From: Amoebophrya sp. A120
Taxonomy: Eukaryota; Sar; Dinophyceae; Syndiniales; Amoebophryaceae
Direction of reading: 5' to 3'
DNA length: 64,000 bases
Assembly: GCA_905178155.1 (NCBI GenBank)
Contig: CAJINV010000003.1
Location: 11,628,270-11,692,269 of the forward strand
Positions 1 to 11,202 of this stretch are shown in pieces (the first letter of the stretch is position 1; every line of letters begins with the position of its first letter). The notes below the pieces were generated by a model. That model saw only the letters and a list, made by a program, of their open reading frames with translations. It was not told the origin of the DNA and did no database searches. The translations under genes were made by a program, and so were the position numbers.

Positions 1-28
1 GTTGTCACTCCAATAATCAAATCTTCAA

Positions 29-2470
29 TTACGTTGTACTGTACCTGCAGTAGGAGTAGTAATCGTCTCGATCGGGCGAGGAGTCGATGAATCTGTCGTC
101 CCGCTGATTCCGCGAAATTGGCTCCCGGTACGAATTGTTGGGATCGGTGTAGCAGTCTTCATACCGGAAATCCGAGTGCAAGAAGCGGCACTGCGGCACG
201 TTGCAGCGGTTCTGCAGCCAGTGGCGGCAAACCTGGACGAGTCATTTTTTTTTAACATCAAAACGCATCACGATCGTGGGTAGTTGTACCTACTTGAAGA
301 GGAGCATGCACCGGTCATACAGGAAGTACTTATCATGTGCGAACTGGAATTCATCTGCGTCACAGAGATCTACGTCATTCCAGGAGAGTCATATAATTAC
401 CGTTTGCGAGTCCGGCCTGGACAGCGTCGGTCTTCCCACGTTTCCCCCTGCCCCCCAGGGCGCCGGCGCCGGGACCGGCGGCACCGGCGCGGGTGGGTTG
501 TTCACCTTCGGGGGCGGCAAAACCCGTGGCGTCGGCGGACGCGGGTAGGACTGCGCCGTGGTGTATGCATTGCAAAAGCATCGCACTAGCCCAAGCACAA
601 ATTTTTGCATGACACAATTTCTTTCGATCGCAAAAGAATGAAACCCTAAATCCTAAAACCCTGACCTCAGAGATGTGATACTAACACGATTAAGTAAAAA
701 GCTAAACTTACAGCTATTACTTAATCAGCTAAAAACCCTTGCGGAATCTGTGGTACTAGAAGCAAGAATCGATATTTCTCATGATGCTGCTGCGTGATTG
801 CAATTACAAGAACTACGGGTGCGATACTTTTGCAACGCGTATGGCGGGCTTGTTGTACATCTCCTCCAGTTCCGCTTGGCGCTGGACCTCCCGGGGATCC
901 GGAACCTCCTCATGCAAAAACCGGCACTGAATCACGTTACAGCGGCCTTGACGCCTGGTTGTGTTGTACCAGAGTCATGTTGAAAGTAATTGTAGTAGAT
1001 TTGATGTTTGTAGTTTGACGTGCACAAGTTAGTAGAAACAAGTCGCTTTCAAGCCCTCGCCAAGACCAAATTCAAATACATCTATGAGTCGTTTATTTCT
1101 GATTTATACCAGTGTCGACAGGTGACCGGAATGCGCTTGCGGTTGGGATCAACCCATCCGTCCCACCCCGCCTTCTCCAGATCCTCCCCAACGGGCAGAA
1201 CCATAGACGAAGTCGTCCCACCGCTCGTAGCGCCAGCCCCTGCGCTGCCACCTCCTTGGTGCGTCGGTGTTCTCTCGAGAAGATGATGGCTTTTGCTGTT
1301 ATTTCCGACGGAGACCACTCTCAAGTTGCCACTATTTTTGAAATGGGCATTCATCTCATTCGCCTCATTTTCTGACAGCATCATCAGATCCTGGTTTGGG
1401 CTGTTCAGCGGCAGCGTGCTCTGCGCGGCGGAAGAGGGCTCAGACGGGTTCGGTTGCAGCTGCAGTTGCACTACCTCCGGTAGGACGGTAACGGCATCAA
1501 CAAACTCAGCTTGTTTAGTATTTTGCGCATAAGAGGATACAACTTTACTTCCTTCTACTACTTCCCGTGGTCCTGAAGGCTGCAGTGCTGTCGAAGAAAA
1601 TCCACCGTTCAGTGCCACTTGCACCGCGCCGCCGGCACGGGCAGAACTGCTGCGGGGGGATTGCAGGGATTGCTCCTGCTGTTGCTGTGCGCCGCTGGGT
1701 GCGCTTGTAGTACCACCCACCGATCCGGCAAAGAAAGTCCCGTCATCTCCTGTTGAACATTTTTATTTTTCTGAAACGTCGACAACATAAATCTTTGTGA
1801 TTTTTCATCTTTCACGTCCGTGGTACTTGTATTTGAAAATTATTTCGCAGCACACGACTGGTGACGTAGTCATAAAAATCGTACCTTGTTCCAGTGTGCT
1901 GCTCCGCGTGGTCATGTTGGTGTACTGCCGGGTTGTGGTCTCGATCACGATCATTGACTCGCGGGCGGACGACAAAGTAGAACCAGCCGCGTAATTTGTA
2001 GGGCCGTTGTGCTGCACACCAGAGGTGATGGACTCCCGCGGATTATTCATAATGCCCGTACTAATCGTGGACAAAGATTGCTCTGACGAGCGAGCATTTC
2101 CCGCACCTGTCGTACAAGCAGCGGCGGCGTGTTTAGAGCCAGAGGTCGAAGATGAAACGCGCCCGGAGAGACGGATCCCCGGCGGCGGGTTGGCCGCCCC
2201 ATTCATAGCAGCATTGGAAGTACCACCTCGCTCACCTCCACAAACATTCATCGCCCCGTGCTGGCTCATGTTGGCCGTGACCTGCTGATCGACCAAAATC
2301 GGAGTGCAATTCGCGTAATGGTCCGGCCCATCTAGTTGTGCTTCGAGCCTGGTCGAAGTGCCGGTGCTATGGGTAGTTGTCCGCAAATCACCGGAGCGCG
2401 GCGTCGCGGTTAGCTGCGCGCCCGAGTGCCCGCTGGTGTTGGCTGTGTTTTTTTTATTTTGGTTTGGCAT
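29..2470 (-). CDS. CCCH-type zinc-finger protein (about 566 aa, 5 exons)
   Basis: Exons on the minus strand are about 2470-1885, 1749-1110, 954-842, 558-401 and 232-29; they sum to 567 codons including a TAA stop. Two matching CCCH fingers are visible: CRHWRQGRCNVIQCRFLH, assembled across the exon 2/3 junction, and CRHWLQNRCNVPQCRFLH at the start of exon 5. Both have spacing C-x7-C-x4-C-x3-H. The N-terminal 400 residues are Ser/Thr/Asn/Gln-rich low complexity, and a Pro-rich linker separates the fingers. CCCH fingers usually bind RNA, so a role in mRNA processing or turnover is an inference. Three introns are GT-AG (for example donor GTACGA after codon 195); the fourth is an introner. The ATG at 2470 is the first in the open frame. 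A GTACAG donor inside the last exon means the true C-terminus could lie outside the window. Confidence 0.75.
564..841. mobile_element. Introner, family B, in the CCCH gene
   Basis: The ends read TATGCATTGCAAAAGCATCG on one side and TACGCGTTGCAAAAGTATCG on the other, as inverted repeats. It is 278 bp, flanked by TGGTG and TGGCG (4/5 direct repeat). Removing it with one repeat copy joins the first finger to the Pro-rich linker in frame. Confidence 0.8.
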
Positions 2471-2634
2471 AGAATACCTACATTCTTCCGACCACAGACC
2501 ATCCTCCAATAAGAACTACATCGAAGTGGGTGTATATTACCATGTATGGAACAATTCTATTCAGGACCCTTCTATTGAAGTTGTATTGCCGCACGTGCCG
2601 TTATGCAGCAGCATAGAAGGAAAATACTTCATGC

Positions 2635-4444
2635 TACTTCATGCGTGGACCAGCTGCTCTACTTCTTGATCCATAAAAGCTGTAGCCACAGCTGCGCCGC
2701 ACGCAGCTGTCTCGGGCCCGGGCCGAAAACGAGGCACGGCACGAAGACGGGCAGGCCCCCCCTTGTGCCCGCCAGGATACCAAACCCGGCTCAAACGCCC
2801 GCGCGCCGCGGAAACAAGCAGGCAACGCATGGGTGAAGCGCAACAGGTCCGCTTCTGCACGGTCTCCCCCGCGAGTTGCCCACCAGGCCCCCGTGGGCAA
2901 GAAAGAAAAAAAAAGGCACGCCGGAAGCACGCAGCGCGTGAGCTGATCCGAGAGGCCGGCACACGCTCCCGAACATGTCCGGAATTCCGAAGAGGCACAT
3001 GGCCGGAACTCCCGAACTGATCCGAGAGGCCGGCACATGTCCGGAATTCCGAAGCCGGAACCGGAAAAAGTTCGGCCCCCGAACTTTTTCGAATTCCGAC
3101 GACGGAATTCGCGAAAGGCATTCTGGAAAAAGTTCAGGGCCAAATCTCGATTCTGAACTTTTTCGGATTCCGGCTCCGGAACTGACGAAAGTCTGCGGTC
3201 CTTGACTTCAACCAAGACCGGCTCCTAAAGATTTCCTAAGGGGCCGGCTTTGGAAAAAGTTCGGGAGGCTGGGCTTTTATCAATTCTGGCGCCGGAACTG
3301 GAAAAAGCTCAGAAACGAAGAAACGCCCTGAACTTTTTCGAAAGGGCGCGGCCCCAAGCACTATCTGGGTGGCTTTACCACGTGCCGGGGCACGGCCGGA
3401 GTGCGGCCCTTTTTTCGGTGTCTGCGTCTACTTGATTCCCGGCAAAAATTGCTCGGGTTCTCAAGAGGCCGCGCCGTTTTTTTTTTGGTGCGCCGCAGTC
3501 ATCACCCCGAGGGAATGCTAGCTGGGCTGGCATGCCGGAAAAGAGGGCCGCACCACTCTCCACCCAGATCCTGCCCTTCTCCTTTATGGCGATGCGCATG
3601 CGGTGTATGTTCGCACAGGACAAGTGCAACCGTTGCAAAAATGCCAACGCTGTAGAACGACGAGAAGCAAGTGCAAGAGGCTGAGCGATATCTCGCGTGA
3701 TGCGTGTAACCTCTAAAAGACCCACGCACTGCAAATCAGTTTTGCCATCATCTCGCCCTCTTTCTCGCCTGCTCTATGCTATTACCCTACCAAAGCAAAG
3801 GCGTAGCACCAACACCACCGTCACGCATCCTCGCCGTCGCCACCTAGTCAAAAAGTGCGCGTCCTCGGCGAAGCCGCTACTTCCTACCCGCCTTTTCCTC
3901 CGCCTTCCCCACCAACTCCTACACACAAGGAGAAGCGATTGCCTTTACTTGACACTGCGCCCGCCTGCGCTGCACGCCTCTACACTGATCCCTTCACCCC
4001 CGCAGAGCAGGATGCGACTTCGGCCCCAATGGCCCTAAGCACTCAGGCGACTTACAGCCGCCGCCCCTCCTGCGCAGCACAGCTTGAGCCAGTGGCTCGG
4101 AACGATTTTGGTGTGCCAGACTCTCCTGGCTTTCTGTTGCGCAATGCTAGCGCGCAACGAGCAGCGACGCGATCCGGGGAAGAGGCGCAACGCGCATTCT
4201 GGTGGTGCGCGAGACAGAAGGGGGTCGCTTACTCAAGGCCCAATCGCCCAAGACGGTCGTCTGGAAGGATTTTCACCGCTGCCACCTGGCCGGCGCCACG
4301 CCACTCATGCTCATCCGCATGGAGCGACACGCACGGCATAAAACGTCTAAGCTTTGCTGGCCATAGGTTATTTCGTTCAGGGGCGTTTATTTAGTTTCTT
4401 GGAGTACTTCATGCGTGGACCAGCTGCTCTACTTCTTGATCCAT
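2635..4444. repeat. GC-rich segment bounded by 40-bp direct repeats
   Basis: An identical 40-bp sequence starting TACTTCATGCGTGGACC occurs at 2635-2674 and 4405-4444. The interior holds short direct repeats (GATCCGAGAGGCCGGCAC twice near 2945 and 3020, CCGGAATTCCGAAG repeated) and several inverted copies of GAAAAAGTTC. The many overlapping open frames here are typical of GC-rich repeat DNA and none looks like a protein. It could be an insertion with short terminal direct repeats or an old duplication; I do not recognise a mobile element family. Confidence 0.6.
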
Positions 4445-4521
4445 CATCGAAAATGTATTCCTCAATTTTTGTCACATTTTACTATTCAATTTTTAAAAAA
4501 GCGGAATCACAAATCACTATT

Positions 4522-5098
4522 CTATCTTAGTCTAAAACGGCGTTGACCAGTGGTAGCCGTGTGTTCGACGCCATCTACATCTTCCCGGTCTAGCATGCGG
4601 CGCGTAGGCGGCGTCTTGGTGGGGGTGGGGTTCGCATAATAATTGGCGTTCTTTGCATTAGCAGTGTTGTGCATCATACTAATGCCAGCACCAGCACAGC
4701 TGGAAGTGGTACAACTTGATGTAGTAGTAGTCCCGGCGGCGTGATCATTATAGTTGCCTCCGCGAGGAACCCCGGTGCCGGCGCCCTCAAACGGCATGAC
4801 CACGCCCTGCTCCCCATGATCGGTGATTGTTTTGGTACTACTAGCAGCGCCCAACTTCGAAGTGGAACTATTGGAATGCATGCTCATTGGTTCCGCTGCC
4901 TCCTCGAAGCTATCCAGCGTTGCTGTTCTCCCCTCGTCCGTCGCTCCGGCCGTCGCTTGACCGGTAAAATACTCGAAAACGCGGTTCATGATGGGCCGCG
5001 TTGACGAGTTGGGTCTGCTCTTGGTAGTAAGTACCGCTTTTGCGAGAAAAGGAGAAACAACTTTTCCTTCTACTTCTCTCGCCGCGCTGGTGTTCTGA
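4522..5098 (-). CDS. Last exon of an unrecognised gene
   Basis: An open frame begins right after a good acceptor (TTTTTTCAG at about 5099) and runs about 190 codons to a stop at 4522. The protein segment is rich in Ser, Thr, Asn and Gly. The first ATG inside it is at 4989, in the context MNRVFEYFTGQ. No known domain is visible. Upstream exons were not found; the DNA on that side is AT-rich. A single-exon gene starting at 4989 is the alternative. Confidence 0.4.
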
Positions 5099-5106
5099 AA
5101 AAACAA

Positions 5107-7700
5107 CCCGTTGGTTAATATGACTTCTTTGAAACTAACTATGAGTCGATCGAAGATTCTGTGATTGTGATTACTATAGGCTGGAGGTAGTTTTTATTAC
5201 AGACTGTTGTACTTTCACAAGAAAATTTTCTACTAGCAATTCGGTGCTGTGGTTGGCGTCACCAGTGGTCGCCAACGCTTAACCGTCTCAGAAAATAAAT
5301 CTGGTGGATGCTATTCAAGTACTTGAACTTGTTTTTGAAAAAATATACTCCGTGTTTTTTCTTACTGAAGTGTGTTCTCCTACACTTTTACTAGAAACAC
5401 TACTAGCCCATGAATCAGCAGAAGCTTCTTTTGTCGACAAGAAGATGAAGTGGAACGGAAGCTACTAGAAGTAGAGCAGTACTAGGATTTATTACGGTAC
5501 TAGGAAGTACCGCAAAAATATCTAATAATTTCTACAAGCTGTATGAGATAAAATCTTTCCAACTGTACTAGTTGCTCTCCATCTCCTCATCTCTCACAGT
5601 TGCTAAAGTTTTTGTCAAATGGGGATGTTTTTATGGTGAGGGTGTTGATGGTTTTTCGATGGTTGAGGTCGTGTGGTTCACTACTACAACACTTGTTCGC
5701 CAAATAGGGTTGAACGCTCTTGAGTCTGTAAACGTTCCAATTGGCGGTGATCCTTCGTCGCAGGCAAAGCTAGCCGGAGAAAAAGGCGGCCGTGACAGAC
5801 GGCGATGAATGTCATAAAAATATATATTTATATTCTTCACACTAATTTGGTCCACTTTGTGTGGCCGGAAAGAACTTGGTAAAAACTAAGTTGATAAGAA
5901 AAGCCTGGCGTTGTACTATTTGTGATGCTGAAAACAAATCATACAGGTGTACTCGAACAAATGGCACTTATTATTTTTCCCGGCTTTTACTATCTCAATC
6001 GATATTCTGTTTAGATCGTAGCTGTTCTGGAGCCTCTCTCATACTGATGGTAGAATCATATGGGTTTGCCTTTGCTACATGTTTCTATGGACAAAAAAAA
6101 ATACCTATGCTGATGTGAGCAGCCGTCAGACCTCCACGAATATACTATGCTGAACCATGATCCTCCTTGAGCAGGCTTCTGATAGCCTAGAAATAACCTA
6201 GAGTCTTTTTTTCGTGAGCGTGATGGTCCTTAGCACCGGTCAGTATCTTCTAAAGTGCTAGTGCCTGCTCTCATTGAGTTAAGCAACAAACACGAAACAG
6301 AGTCGATAATTATGGTGAACAGACACAAGCGCGTGTTGTTCGAAGGGTTTCTCTAACTATGGGGGTACTACGCATAAAACTATATCCACTATTACTCATC
6401 GTTACATGTAGAACTCTATTGAATTTTCTCACATCAAATGTTTCCCAGCTATAGTTTGCGTTCTTTCCTATGCCGACTACCCTCGCAGTCGCAGGCTAAT
6501 AGAAGTAGCAGTAGGGGTTATAAATTGTAAACTTGGTGCGTACTACACAAGTACAGAAAGGGAGTGCGATTTCTTCGAGCAGCTAATATTGCGGCTACCT
6601 CTTCTTGACACAGAAGAGCCGGGCTGTAAGTACTATTTATTATGGATCTACGTCGATACTATCTTATTTCGGTGTATATTTTCAATTGACACTAGTGGAG
6701 CATTTAAAAAAGTCGTAATTTGTACAAGGAGTATAAAGTAAAGTCCTGGCTTAGGCTTTCGAAAATTATTTATTATACACAAAAAGCAGAGCGATGAAAG
6801 GCAGCTAGTATTCGTACTGTTTTCTTGAGGGTGAAATTCTAAGCGCGTAACCACGATGTCCCATAGATACTACGGAAAATACCTAAAACAGATCCTGAAT
6901 TATCGCTGTGGAAAAATCAATTTTGTTGAGGCGAAATAAAAAAAAAAGTGGCGACTTCATGGCCTCGGCTGGAAAACAAAGAGCTCTGAACATTGATTTT
7001 CATACAGAACATAGCTGGCTGCGGAAGGATCGAGGAAGCGCGGGCTTGCTTCAAAGCAGCACTAGGCAGAGGGAACAGCGGTATCAAAGAATAGAGCAAA
7101 AATTCCTTCCCAGGAACACTAACACTTTACCAAACTAGATCTACTCGCAAAGTAGTTTTAGATCCTATCAATGGTTAGATCAGGTGGTGATATAAATCTC
7201 CACACAAATTTGCTATCTGCTATTGGGAGCTGACCAGGGAGCTCTTCTTCTATGTTGTGCATGCTACGTCTAGTTTCAGATCGGATCGTATCAAAAAAAA
7301 GCTGCACGGTGAGCGGATCTTCAACATAGTTTCTACTTTTGATCCTACATGTAGTGCTGTTCCTGTAGTAAATTTGATCTTGCTAACAATGGCGATACCA
7401 GTTTTGTGTCCGGAAACGCAATTGGTTGTTCTTTTTGGGGGGCGCTAGGCTCTACTGATCTTCTTTTGAAGAGGGTCGGAGCTTGATAGCCCGACACTGA
7501 CGACCCGACTAGAAATGTGTGCTCAGCACGCATTTCTAGTTGGGTCGACACAGCAGCTGCGTGAGTGACGTTTTTGCATGCTGAGGTTTGTGCCGTATCT
7601 TCATTTTTCCGTTTTTGTTAAAGCCCCACCGCGTCAAATAAAACCCAACCCCCCCCCGCCCAATATATGAATATAATTCCGGCTGCGAATCCCGACCCCA
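5107..7700. other. AT-rich intergenic DNA, no gene seen
   Basis: Open frames here are all under 90 codons, without recognisable motifs or coherent splice patterns. The only clear structure is a strong hairpin at 7501-7547, listed separately. Confidence 0.5.
7501..7547. repeat. Strong inverted repeat (hairpin)
   Basis: CGACCCGACTAGAAATG on the left pairs with CATTTCTAGTTGGGTCG on the right (one G-T pair); an inner GTGC/GCAC closes around a short loop, giving a stem of about 21 bp. It lies about 175 bp downstream of the stop of the gene at 7722-9284, which is transcribed towards it, so it may sit in or just after that gene's 3' end. Confidence 0.6.
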
Positions 7701-7721
7701 ACGAACCCCATCCCCCGCAAA

Positions 7722-9284
7722 CTATGGAAATAACGCCGCAAGCTTCGTTCTTCTGCCGTGGAAGGCCGTCGCCCTTAGAATTTTTCGATGGGCTTTCAAA
7801 ATGTTTGAACGTGAAAAATCAGACTCAGTACCATATCGCGGCCCACCGAACGAGCGGCCCGGTTGTTGTACTAGTTGTTCGCAGTTTGTTCCTTTCGCGG
7901 TAGCCCCAGCACGACCACCCCCGCCAAGATCTACTTCTTCGCTGCCTTCGTTTATTGATACTGCTGCTGCACCAGCGGTCGGAGATGAACTCGCGAACGA
8001 ACCCCAGATGGATCGTGTCATTTGGGAAAAGAAGGACGAAGAGGACGCCTTATAATTCTTGGTCGTGGTGTTGTTCATCTTCACAGGCTCGTGCTGTGCA
8101 ACTACATGTTCTTGATCACGTTCTTGTAGTACTTTCTTGCTGTCGTCCTGTAGTACCTGTAGTTCATCATCATCTCCAGCATCTTCCGGCAAGAATAAAC
8201 CTTCGCCAGCTAGAGGAACTAAAGAAGTAATCTCGTTTGTCGTTACTTCACCAGCTGCACTGGTAGTTGATGCAGTACTGACTCCCGTCACGTTGGAGCT
8301 AGTACCCGAGAAGTCGCCCGGAGAGGACGGACCCCAGGAGGTCGTAGATGAGAAGTTCATCATGCTCATCTTGTTTCCGTAGTTGTCGTTCTGATCATCA
8401 TAATCTTCTTCAAAAGCTACTTCATGACCGGGAGCCTATGCATTGCAAATATGTCTGGGTCTAGAGGAATGCGAGTTTGTCGTGCTTGTCTCACATGACT
8501 CTTAGGTCTGTAATGCATGTTGAGCTGTCATGCGGGAAGAAAGACACATAGGAGCACAAAAACTTGTCATGCGTGGTTGCGTAACGAAGTGCGCCCAAAA
8601 TTCACAAACTAGCGTCACAAGTTTCCTCCCGACCCAGACATATTTGCAATGCATAGAGCCGTCTCTAGTACAACTTCAACGCCCGACGTCGAAGCGACCT
8701 CGACGTCTAGGAACTCGTCAAAACTGGAAGAGGACCCGCTGACACAAGAACTCGAGTTGTGTATCCCACAGAAAAAGACAGGCAGGGGCAGGGCATCCTC
8801 GTATTATGCAAAAATAAGAAGTACACGAAAAAATCTGTACTGCATATCCCAAATGGCACACTGTGGGTCCGGCGCCCATGACAGGAGAAATAAATCTGCT
8901 AAACTTATACTTTTGCATTTAGAAATATGACCTGCCTGTCTTTTTCAGTGGGATAGAATGGTCGGGGTGCGAAGATGAACCGGTTGATGAGATGCGGAGT
9001 TTTTCCGAGCAGGCGACCGGCACATCCTCTAAGAGCACATCGTCAAAAGCGTCCACGTACAGACTGTCGGACTCCGCGCGCGGGCGAGCAGGACCATCTT
9101 GATGCAGCTCCACGCCGCCCCCGCGCGGAGTGGTGCAGCTCGTAGTTGTTCTTGGGCTCCTGTAGCAGCTGCCTTCCTGTTTCAGATTGTTCATGGGGCT
9201 CTTCAATCCGGTCGACGTGCTGCTGCTTGTCGTAGTGGAGCTAGCGGTGGTGAGGCTCTTCCTGTCGCTGACAGTACTCACCAT
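7722..9284 (-). CDS. Unrecognised Ser/Thr-rich protein (379 aa, 3 exons)
   Basis: Exons 9284-8956, 8756-8656 and 8431-7722 sum to 380 codons including stop when two introners are removed by the 5-bp-repeat rule. The ATG at 9284 follows a CGCAG acceptor-like site by 18 nt. The protein is low complexity: a Ser/Thr-rich N-terminus, an acidic middle (EEDYDDQNDNYG), another Ser/Thr stretch, DDDELQVLQDD, and a more basic C-terminus. No conserved domain, signal peptide or membrane segment was recognised, and no function is proposed. Support for a real gene is the exact frame restoration across both introners. Confidence 0.6.
8437..8655. mobile_element. Introner, family A, in the Ser/Thr-rich gene
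   Basis: 219 bp. Both ends carry TATGCATTGCAAATATGTCT followed by a GGGTC core, as inverted repeats. Perfect 5-bp direct repeat GAGCC. Frame is kept after removal. Confidence 0.85.
8762..8955. mobile_element. Introner, family F, in the Ser/Thr-rich gene
   Basis: 194 bp. Inverted ends TATCCCACAGAAAAAGACAG and TATCCCACTGAAAAAGACAG, followed by GCAGG. The flanking 5-mers (TTGTG and GAATG) match poorly, so either the target repeat has decayed or the boundary is slightly off; removing the element plus five bases keeps the frame. Shares its TIR family with the element at 18865-19035. Confidence 0.7.
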
Positions 9285-9299
9285 TTTTGTTTTATTTCC

Positions 9300-11200
9300 C
9301 CTGCGGTAGGTCTACCTGGTGACCACGACGACGTGGCTCTTCCTCCCGATTGCAGGAGCCAAGAGCAGAAGGATTGCAGCAGCCGGCCCGTCGTAACTGG
9401 AAAGATAAAGCAAGGTTACCTACGCCAGAAAAACAAGAACAGAAAAAAAAAGTAGTAAGCGCGAAATCGGAAATAATCAATTGAAATAGTAATAGTTCTT
9501 TTGTTCTCCAAGTGATATTACGATTTGAAGATTGAAGCCCCGGCTTCTACTTCACCCGTAGAACAAGCAAGTAAGTAGGTAGGAAGAATAGACTAGCAGT
9601 GCGCTGGAAAATATCACACGTTCAACGGGAATCAAAAAACTCGCATATATTTGGTACTCTTGACTCTAAACTCGCATAAAATGTTAAAACTGGTAGGCTT
9701 TGTTGTTTTCTTGGAACTGGAAACTTTGAAAGTAAAGAGTAAAAACTTCGGAAAAAGATGTTGACGTCAGCAGCTCGCCTGTAGCTCCTGTAGAGACTTC
9801 TACTTTCCGGATTAGAAATTGTGGACACTATTTTCAAATCTTAAATAATCTTGTAAAATAAACTTGGTTTGTGAAGCGGTTCTGGGCTGATTTTGGCCCG
9901 ATACTCATACTACATCTAATATCCCCTGCACTACATCGAGAGTTTTCGTTGAGGGCAAGAAAAAGGACTCCTATGTGTCTTTTTTTGTGCAGAGTATTTT
10001 CAAAACGGACTTCTGTCAGAAAAGACCTCCCGAGTCAAAACGCCAATATCGAAAGAAAGACGATACCGGCTTCTTACAAACATGAAACCTTATGTCGAAA
10101 GAGACGGAAGAATAGGCGGTAATGTTGTGGTTGTAGTACTTCTCAGAGAGTTGGGTGCCTGGGTAGCTTATAATATACCATTCTCAATCTCGACTCATTC
10201 GTCGCACTCAATTCATTCGATCCCTCTCTTCAAACGATGAAGCATCAACAAGCACGATTTGAAGGCTGAAGAAAGTGGAATTACAATTAGACCGCAACAC
10301 ACAAAAACGACAGACGAATTGGATTTTACCACTCGCTGCACTCGTATACAACACTCGAAAGAGCCGGGTCGTTGTACTTCTACATGCGAAGTCGACTGTC
10401 TCCCCGTGGTTGTCTCGCCCAATTGTACCAGTAGTTTCACCAAAACACAACAACTTGACTTATTCGCTCGTACTACTCTATTTTCAAACAGCGGCTAGTA
10501 TAAACACTTGTAACGAAGCGCTCTGGAGTCAGTACTAACAGTCACCGTCTCGTCGCTCCTTGTCAAGAAGAACAAAGCCCCGTCGTGAAGGTGGGTCTCC
10601 ATCGCGAAGGTGGTCCGCAGGAGAACAGGGATAACAAAAAAACAACAGAATGCGGGTGAAGATGCTCTTTGGAGATTGTGGTAGTTCAGTTCTCACAAAT
10701 ACAACGTTGGAGCAAGAATACGTACACGTGCTTTGAAGTGTGGTGCTCAAACTCATCCACCGGCACCGTTCTTTCGTGCGCATTATTTTTGCAAATAGGA
10801 GGATGAAAGGCAACATCTTCTCACATTGGTATTTAACTCTGCGCAGCAGCTCCGGCGCCTCGTCGAGCGCAGTAGAATATCGCGAAGACAGAGCCGCGAC
10901 ACAGCCACGGGCCGGTCGGCTCGGTAAGCAGACATGACATAGATACAGAACAGATGAAAAAGGAAAGGAAAAATACGCTCTACTGAAGAACTGGAACCAA
11001 AAGATGAAAAGTCCATCGAAAAAATGAATCAATGAGGAAAGGCCCGCCTTACACTTCTCGCTCTTGCGCACTAAAAAGACGAAGACGAAGAGCGAGGAGT
11101 GTTTTTTTCTAGAATAATTGATCGCATATTGGTTCAATGAACCAGCAAAAGCCGGAAAATTGAACAAAAATTCGTGAACAAGAATCAATTATCCTCTATC
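9300..11200. other. Intergenic DNA, no supported gene
   Basis: Several frames are open but none has a recognisable motif. The longest, 217 codons on the minus strand at 10535-11188, is Phe- and Ser-rich without domain-like features. Confidence 0.4.
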
Positions 11201-11202
11201 TG

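Noticed and set aside
2635-4444. LTR retrotransposon
   Set aside because: The direct repeats are only 40 bp, and no reverse transcriptase, integrase or primer-binding site is visible.
10535-11188. 217-codon minus-strand frame
   Set aside because: No motif, no supporting splice sites, Phe/Ser-rich; likely chance or 3' flank of the PARP gene.
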